Notes under the pieces: model-generated
The model's database searches: none
What the model was told of the DNA's origin: nothing
The model's input: the letters and a program-made list of their open reading frames with translations, nothing else
Translations under genes and position numbers: made by a program
Assembly: GCF_903946935.1 (NCBI RefSeq)
Contig: NZ_CAJAXH010000017.1
Coordinates: 1 to 64,000, forward strand
DNA: 64,000 nt
Origin: an uncultured Thiodictyon sp.
GTDB lineage: Bacteria > Pseudomonadota > Gammaproteobacteria > Chromatiales > Chromatiaceae
Direction of reading: 5' to 3'
In this document: piece after piece, positions 58,860 through 64,000 of the stretch
Layout: every line of letters starts with the position of its first letter
Position numbering within the stretch: the first letter of the stretch is position 1

Positions 58860-59228
58860 TCAGTCGTTGTCCAAGTCGCCGCCAAGCGGCTCAGGACGCT
58901 CGCGCTCCTCACCGGTCTTCATCAGCGGAGACGGCTCGGTGACCGCCGCGTCACGGCGCAGGATCAGGTTGCGCAGGACGGCATCGTTGAAGCGGAAGGC
59001 ACTCTCCAGCTCGTCGATCGCCTCCTGGTCGCACTCAACATTCATCAACACATAGTGGGCCTTGTGGACCTTGTTGATGGGGTAGGCCAAGGGCCGGCGG
59101 CCCCAGTCCTCAAACCGGTGGACCACACCGCCGCGCTTCTCCAGGTTACCGCGGTAGCGCTCTACCATGGCCGGCACCTGTTCGCTCTGGCTCGGGTGAA
59201 CCAGAAACACTACTTCAAAATGTCGCAT
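58860..59228 (-). CDS. rpsF: 30S ribosomal protein S6
   Basis: The 122-residue protein forms a heterodimer with S18 on the 30S platform. It begins [89 protein letters not shown], typical of gammaproteobacteria. A GAGGAG ribosome-binding site precedes the ATG. It is the first gene of the S6-S18-DUF2232-L9 operon and has a strong promoter at 59322-59349 with a roughly 90-base structured leader. Confidence 0.98.
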   Translation of the reverse strand: MRHFEVVFLVHPSQSEQVPAMVERYRGNLEKRGGVVHRFEDWGRRPLAYPINKVHKAHYVLMNVECDQEAIDELESAFRFNDAVLRNLILRRDAAVTEPSPLMKTGEERERPEPLGGDLDND

Positions 59229-59321
59229 TACTGCTCCTCACGGATTGGCAGCCTCCAGTCCTGGTGTCGACCACCCGGGGACGGTGAGGCAAGGAGTTTC
59301 CCGGATTGCGGGAAACCGGGC

Positions 59322-59349
59322 ATTATACGGAGCAGGGACGCAGAGTCAA
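59322..59349 (-). promoter_or_regulatory. Strong promoter of the rpsF operon
   Basis: On the minus strand TTGACT (59349-59344), 16 bp, then the consensus TATAAT (59327-59322). It yields a leader of about 90 bases before rpsF containing GTTTCCCG-CAATC-CGGGAAAC (59296-59316) and a second stem near 59262-59275. This is a possible S6:S18 autoregulatory leader; the assignment is by position only. Confidence 0.75.
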
Positions 59350-59357
59350 AGAGAAGA

Positions 59358-59570
59358 TTTTTTGTCCGCCAAATAAACGCAAATAAACGCAAATAAAACA
59401 GCCTATTGGACATCATCGATGGCATGTCCGTCGGGCGACGGACGCAGTGCCACGCCGTAGGTAGGGTCCGCTGTGCGGACCGATCGCCACTGGCCCGCGC
59501 CGCATCAAGCCACTGCGTCAGCCTCCGACCCGTCTTAATTTGCGTTCATTTGCGTTCATTTGCGGACAAA
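59358..59570. repeat. Facing decamer repeats around a GGTCCGC hairpin
   Basis: GTCCGCCAAATAAACGCAAA and a TAAACGCAAATAAA run (59364-59397) face TTTGCGTTCATTTGCGTTCA then TTTGCGGACAAA (59539-59570). Between them is a GGTCCGCTGTGCGGACC hairpin at 59461-59481. The 352-bp gap between rpsF and serS (59229-59580) thus holds the rpsF promoter and leader and these repeats; no gene is seen. Confidence 0.75.
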
Positions 59571-59580
59571 TCTTCTTCTA

Positions 59581-60861
<1,281 letters not shown>

Positions 60862-60982
60862 TCACCAGTCACACTACGAAGGGGCCAGGGCAGACAAACA
60901 ACTGCCGGATTGGCCCGCAATTCTACACCGGTCGCCGCCCCGGCTTGCCTCAAGACAGCGAACTGTTTAGCCTCAGCGGACC

Positions 60983-61621
60983 ATGAACCCCAGCGCCCCC
61001 CTCCCCCCGTCGGCCCACATCAAGGGCACCACCAAGCTCTGCGTCACCCGCCACGGCGAGACCGACTGGAATATCACCGGGATACTTCAGGGCTGGACCG
61101 ACGTACCGCTCAACGACACCGGCCGCCAGCAGGCGCGCGACCTGGCCGAGACCCTGGCAGACTGCGGCTTTACCCTGGTCTGCACCAGTCCGCTGCGCCG
61201 CTCCGCCGAGACCGCGGAGATCATCGCCGCCGCCTGGGGATTGCCGCCGCCGACCGTCTCTGAAGGCCTGAAAGAACGGCACTTCGGCCGCTTTCAAGGC
61301 ATGCCCAAGAGCGAATTGCTCATCTCGCATCCCGGCCTGCACCAGGAAATCGTGCGGCGCAATCCCGCCTGCCCGTTCGAGGAGGGCGAGTCGGTCGGTC
61401 ACTTTGCCGACCGGGTCCTGGCCGCCCTGGAGGAGATCGCGCACACCCACGCCGGCACCCGCGTGCTGATCATCACACACGGCTGGGTGATGGATGTCAT
61501 CACCCGCCACCTGCGCCATCTGCCGCGCACCGCCGTGCTCGACTTGAAGCGCAAGAACGGCGAGTCCATCTGGATCGCCAGCACCCCCGACACGCCGCTG
61601 GCCGAGAGCGACGCCACCTGA
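60983..61621 (+). CDS. Histidine phosphatase family protein (GpmB/CobC-like)
   Basis: The 212-residue enzyme belongs to the phosphoglycerate-mutase-like superfamily. The RHG catalytic motif is CVTRHGETDWNITGILQGWTDVPLNDTGRQQA at the N-terminus; the second His is in LIITHGWVMDVITRHL and the acid-donor Glu region is LKERHFGRFQG. Such proteins act as small-molecule phosphatases (e.g. alpha-ribazole phosphatase) or as broad-range phosphatases; the substrate cannot be decided. An N-terminal NPSAPLPPSAHIKGTTK extends past the core. Confidence 0.9.
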   Translation: MNPSAPLPPSAHIKGTTKLCVTRHGETDWNITGILQGWTDVPLNDTGRQQARDLAETLADCGFTLVCTSPLRRSAETAEIIAAAWGLPPPTVSEGLKERHFGRFQGMPKSELLISHPGLHQEIVRRNPACPFEEGESVGHFADRVLAALEEIAHTHAGTRVLIITHGWVMDVITRHLRHLPRTAVLDLKRKNGESIWIASTPDTPLAESDAT

Positions 61622-61678
61622 GCGCCCGCGACCACTCGGCCAGGGTCATAACAACCACCACCGAAGACACCCGACAGC

Positions 61679-62224
61679 ATGCACCAACACCGCCCCCGGG
61701 CCGCGGCCCGGACACTGCTCCCGCTACTGCTCGCCGCACTCGCCGCGCCGCTGGCCGCCGCCCCGCCGGAGATCCAACCCATCCACACGGCGGTCATCCG
61801 CGCCACCACCGGACTGTGCCTGCGCGGCGCCATCTGTCATGTGGACAAGGCCGGGGTCTGGGTGCCCAAGAAAAAGGTCGCCATCGTCAGCGTCTCGGTG
61901 GCCGAGCAGGCGGAGATTGCACTTTACGTAGATTTGGAGGTCGCCACGCGCCCCGAAATGTACCAGTGCGCCGACAGCGACGCGACCGGCTGCATCTTCC
62001 GCATGAAATACGCCGGCCCCGGGCTCTTCGTCTACGGCGCCGAGCGCGGTAACACCTACCTGGGCTCCAACATCACCACCACCAACCTCACCTTCCCGAC
62101 CGGCTACGGCATCGTGGTCCCGGCCGGCACCCCGATCTATGTCCATCTGGACGTTCGCAACCAGAGCCTCATCGACCTGAAGGTGGATCAGGACGCCTGG
62201 ATCTATTACGTGCCGTTGGAGTAA
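61679..62224 (+). CDS. Uncharacterised exported protein
   Basis: The 181-residue protein has a clear Sec signal peptide (RAAARTLLPLLLAALAAPLAAA-PPEI). The mature part is beta-rich, with four cysteines in GLCLRGAICH and QCADSDATGCIF that could form disulphides. No known family or catalytic motif was found. It follows the histidine-phosphatase gene by 57 bp on the same strand and is convergent with the amino-acid transporter operon. Confidence 0.7.
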   Translation: MHQHRPRAAARTLLPLLLAALAAPLAAAPPEIQPIHTAVIRATTGLCLRGAICHVDKAGVWVPKKKVAIVSVSVAEQAEIALYVDLEVATRPEMYQCADSDATGCIFRMKYAGPGLFVYGAERGNTYLGSNITTTNLTFPTGYGIVVPAGTPIYVHLDVRNQSLIDLKVDQDAWIYYVPLE

Positions 62225-62264
62225 GACGCCCCAGGAGACGGCGCAAGTTCAGTTGAAAGCGCCC

Positions 62265-62999
62265 TCAATGGTGCAGAATTTTGGACAGGAATAACTGCGC
62301 CCGCTCTGACCGCGGGGTGCCGAAAAAATCGTCCTTGGCGGCGTCCTCGACGATCCGCCCGTGGTCCATGAAGATCACCCGATCGGCCACCTTGCGCGCA
62401 AAACCCATCTCGTGGGTGACACACATCATGGTCATGCCCTCGGTCGCCAGTTCCACCATGACATCGAGCACCTCAGTCACCATCTCGGGGTCGAGCGCCG
62501 AGGTCGGCTCGTCGAATAACATGCAGATCGGGTCCATCGCCAGCGCCCGGGCAATCGCCACCCGCTGTTGCTGGCCGCCGGACAAGGCGCCCGGGTATTT
62601 CTCCGCCTGTGCCTTGAGCCCGACCCGCTCCAGCATCTTGAGCCCGCGGGCCGCGGCCTCATCCTTGGAACGGCCGAGCACCTTGATCTGGCCGATCGTG
62701 AGATTATCGAAAACGCTCAGGTGGGGAAACAACTCAAAGTTCTGGAAGACCATACCAACGTGTGAGCGCAACTTGGACAGATTGGTCTTGGGATCGGTGA
62801 GCGTCATCCCGTTGACCAGGATCGTGCCCTGCTGAATCGGCTCAAGGCCATTGACACAGCGGATCAGCGTACTCTTGCCTGAGCCCGACGGCCCGCACAC
62901 CACCACCACCTCGCCCTTATTGACGTGGGTGGTGCAGTCGGTGAGCACGGCAAACTGACCATACCATTTGGAGACCTGCTCGATCTCAATCATGCTCAT
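62265..62999 (-). CDS. Polar amino-acid ABC transporter ATPase (GlnQ/GltL-like)
   Basis: The 244-residue ATPase of the PAAT family powers uptake of glutamate, glutamine or similar amino acids. Walker A is [26 protein letters not shown], followed by [16 protein letters not shown], the signature [19 protein letters not shown], Walker [16 protein letters not shown] and [25 protein letters not shown]. It overlaps the permease gene by ATGA. The start [19 protein letters not shown] at 62999 follows from that overlap; it is the last gene of the operon. Confidence 0.95.
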   Translation of the reverse strand: MSMIEIEQVSKWYGQFAVLTDCTTHVNKGEVVVVCGPSGSGKSTLIRCVNGLEPIQQGTILVNGMTLTDPKTNLSKLRSHVGMVFQNFELFPHLSVFDNLTIGQIKVLGRSKDEAAARGLKMLERVGLKAQAEKYPGALSGGQQQRVAIARALAMDPICMLFDEPTSALDPEMVTEVLDVMVELATEGMTMMCVTHEMGFARKVADRVIFMDHGRIVEDAAKDDFFGTPRSERAQLFLSKILHH

Positions 63000-63673
63000 A
63001 CTGCAATCCTCTTCTGTAGCCGGCGGACCAGTAAGGAGGCGCCGAAACAAAGCACGAAATAGACCGCCCCGGAAAACAGCAACAACTCGACCAGGCGTCC
63101 ATCGCGATCGCCAACCTTATAGGCCGCCCCAAAAAAGTCCGCCAGGCCGATTACATACACGAGCGAGGTATCCTGAAACAGGATGATCGCCTGGGTAAGC
63201 AGCAGCGGCAGCATATTGCGGAACGCCTGTGGCAGCACCACCAGGCGCATGGTCTGGGTATAGGCCATGCCGAGCGCCTGGGCCGCGTTGACCTGGCCCC
63301 GCGGCACGCTGCGCACGCCGGCACGGATGATTTCCGAATAATACGCCGACTCGAACAGGGCGAAGGCCACCAGCGCCGAGGCCATACGGATATCGGTACC
63401 CGCACCCAAACCCGCCCAGTCCTTGAGCAGTGTCGGCACGATCAGATAGAACCACAGGATGACCATCACCAAGGGCACGGCGCGGAAGAGGTTCACATAG
63501 CCGGCCGCGAGCCATCCCAACATGCGGTTACCCGACAGCCGCGCCAGTGCCAGCAGGGTGCCCCAGAGGATACCCACCACCATGGCCACCAAGGTCAGCC
63601 GGAGTGTCATGAGCATACCGGAGCCCAGGATCGGCAGGGCGCCAGGGATGGAAGTCCAGTCGAATTCGTACAT
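62996..63673 (-). CDS. Polar amino-acid ABC transporter permease (GltK-like)
   Basis: The 225-residue inner-membrane permease has about five spans ([28 protein letters not shown]..., [19 protein letters not shown], ...[21 protein letters not shown]) and the EAA-type loop [49 protein letters not shown]. It heterodimerises with the adjoining GltJ-like permease. The ATG at 63673 is taken (TGATG overlap with the upstream stop); a GTG one codon earlier is less likely. Confidence 0.93.
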   Translation of the reverse strand: MYEFDWTSIPGALPILGSGMLMTLRLTLVAMVVGILWGTLLALARLSGNRMLGWLAAGYVNLFRAVPLVMVILWFYLIVPTLLKDWAGLGAGTDIRMASALVAFALFESAYYSEIIRAGVRSVPRGQVNAAQALGMAYTQTMRLVVLPQAFRNMLPLLLTQAIILFQDTSLVYVIGLADFFGAAYKVGDRDGRLVELLLFSGAVYFVLCFGASLLVRRLQKRIAV

Positions 63674-64000
63674 CACTGACCCTCGCGATGACCGGGCAAG
63701 CGGGCGCGCCGCTCCACCCAGCGCATACCGAACATGACGCAGACATTGATGAGCACATACAGTAAGGTCACGGCGATAAACGCCTCATAAGGCTGCGCCG
63801 TATAATCGACCAGTTGTTGGCCTTGGCGCGACAACTCGATCAGCCCGATGGTGGAGGCGACCGCCGAGTTCTTGAAAACATTCAGGAACTCTGAGGTGAG
63901 CGGCGGCAGGACGATACGCATCGCCAGCGGCAGCAGGACATAGCGATAGGCCTGAGGCAGGGTCAGGCCGATCGCCAGGGCGGCATTCTTTTGACCCCGC
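63673..64000 (-). CDS. Polar amino-acid ABC transporter permease (GltJ-like), partial
   Basis: The C-terminal 108 or so residues are in the window; the 5' end lies past base 64000. Visible are the end of the EAA loop ([74 protein letters not shown]) and a final span ([24 protein letters not shown]). Its stop overlaps the next permease gene. The substrate-binding protein is expected further upstream. Confidence 0.92.
   Translation of the reverse strand, partial: RGQKNAALAIGLTLPQAYRYVLLPLAMRIVLPPLTSEFLNVFKNSAVASTIGLIELSRQGQQLVDYTAQPYEAFIAVTLLYVLINVCVMFGMRWVERRARLPGHREGQ

Overview
The window is a GC-rich, gene-dense chromosomal segment from a gammaproteobacterium. The order rpsF-rpsR-DUF2232-rplI, the housekeeping proteins and several families of short intergenic palindromes fit a Chromatiaceae-like (purple sulfur bacterium) genome. 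That is an inference from content: no photosynthesis or sulfur-oxidation gene and no rRNA or tRNA gene was recognised here.

Layout. 1-6.3 kb: the distal part of a type I-G (formerly I-U) CRISPR-Cas locus, with csb2, a cas4-cas1 fusion, cas2 and a ten-repeat array. It is interrupted by an Uma2-like gene on the other strand and by repeat elements; the effector genes would lie upstream of base 1. 6.3-26.5 kb: puuE, ilvD, dtd-pip, a zinc-type ABC transporter, a DEAD-box helicase with a very long Arg-rich tail, a small lipoprotein, topB, yqhA, and a TetR-RND efflux operon with a visible promoter and paired operators. 26.6-33.5 kb: a large secreted Ig-like protein, then guaB and guaA; guaB carries an intein with a LAGLIDADG endonuclease, inserted directly in the catalytic loop. 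33.6-41.2 kb: a type I restriction-modification operon (hsdM, hsdS, hsdR) with two toxin-antitoxin-like pairs inside it. Both hsdM and hsdR appear to have lost an essential motif by in-frame deletion. 41.2-52.2 kb: tadA, speE, a signalling group (hybrid kinase, REC-PAS protein, ArsR regulator), bcp, a 32-residue membrane peptide with its own promoter and terminator, a DUF4332 protein, lpxD, a second Uma2 gene, a Sel1-repeat membrane protein, yaeQ and purE. 52.4-56.9 kb: a giant CHAT protease-STAND NTPase-TPR protein preceded by a 57-residue protein; this is the best candidate for an undescribed defence or cell-death system. 57-64 kb: the rplI operon, serS, a histidine phosphatase, a secreted protein and the 3' part of a polar amino-acid ABC transporter operon.

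Repeats recur throughout: a 121-bp MITE-like element in two apparently identical copies; tandem GCAAATGAAC-type decamers, often in inverted pairs; CCAAGGCGCCAAG elements; GGTCCGCTGTGCGGACC hairpins; and TTTAGCC/GGCTAAA REP-like palindromes, one of which sits in frame inside hsdM. Two defence loci (CRISPR-Cas and type I restriction) show interruption or loss of parts, and a SIR2-like fragment abuts a MITE, so the segment reads as a defence-rich region under turnover set among ordinary housekeeping genes.
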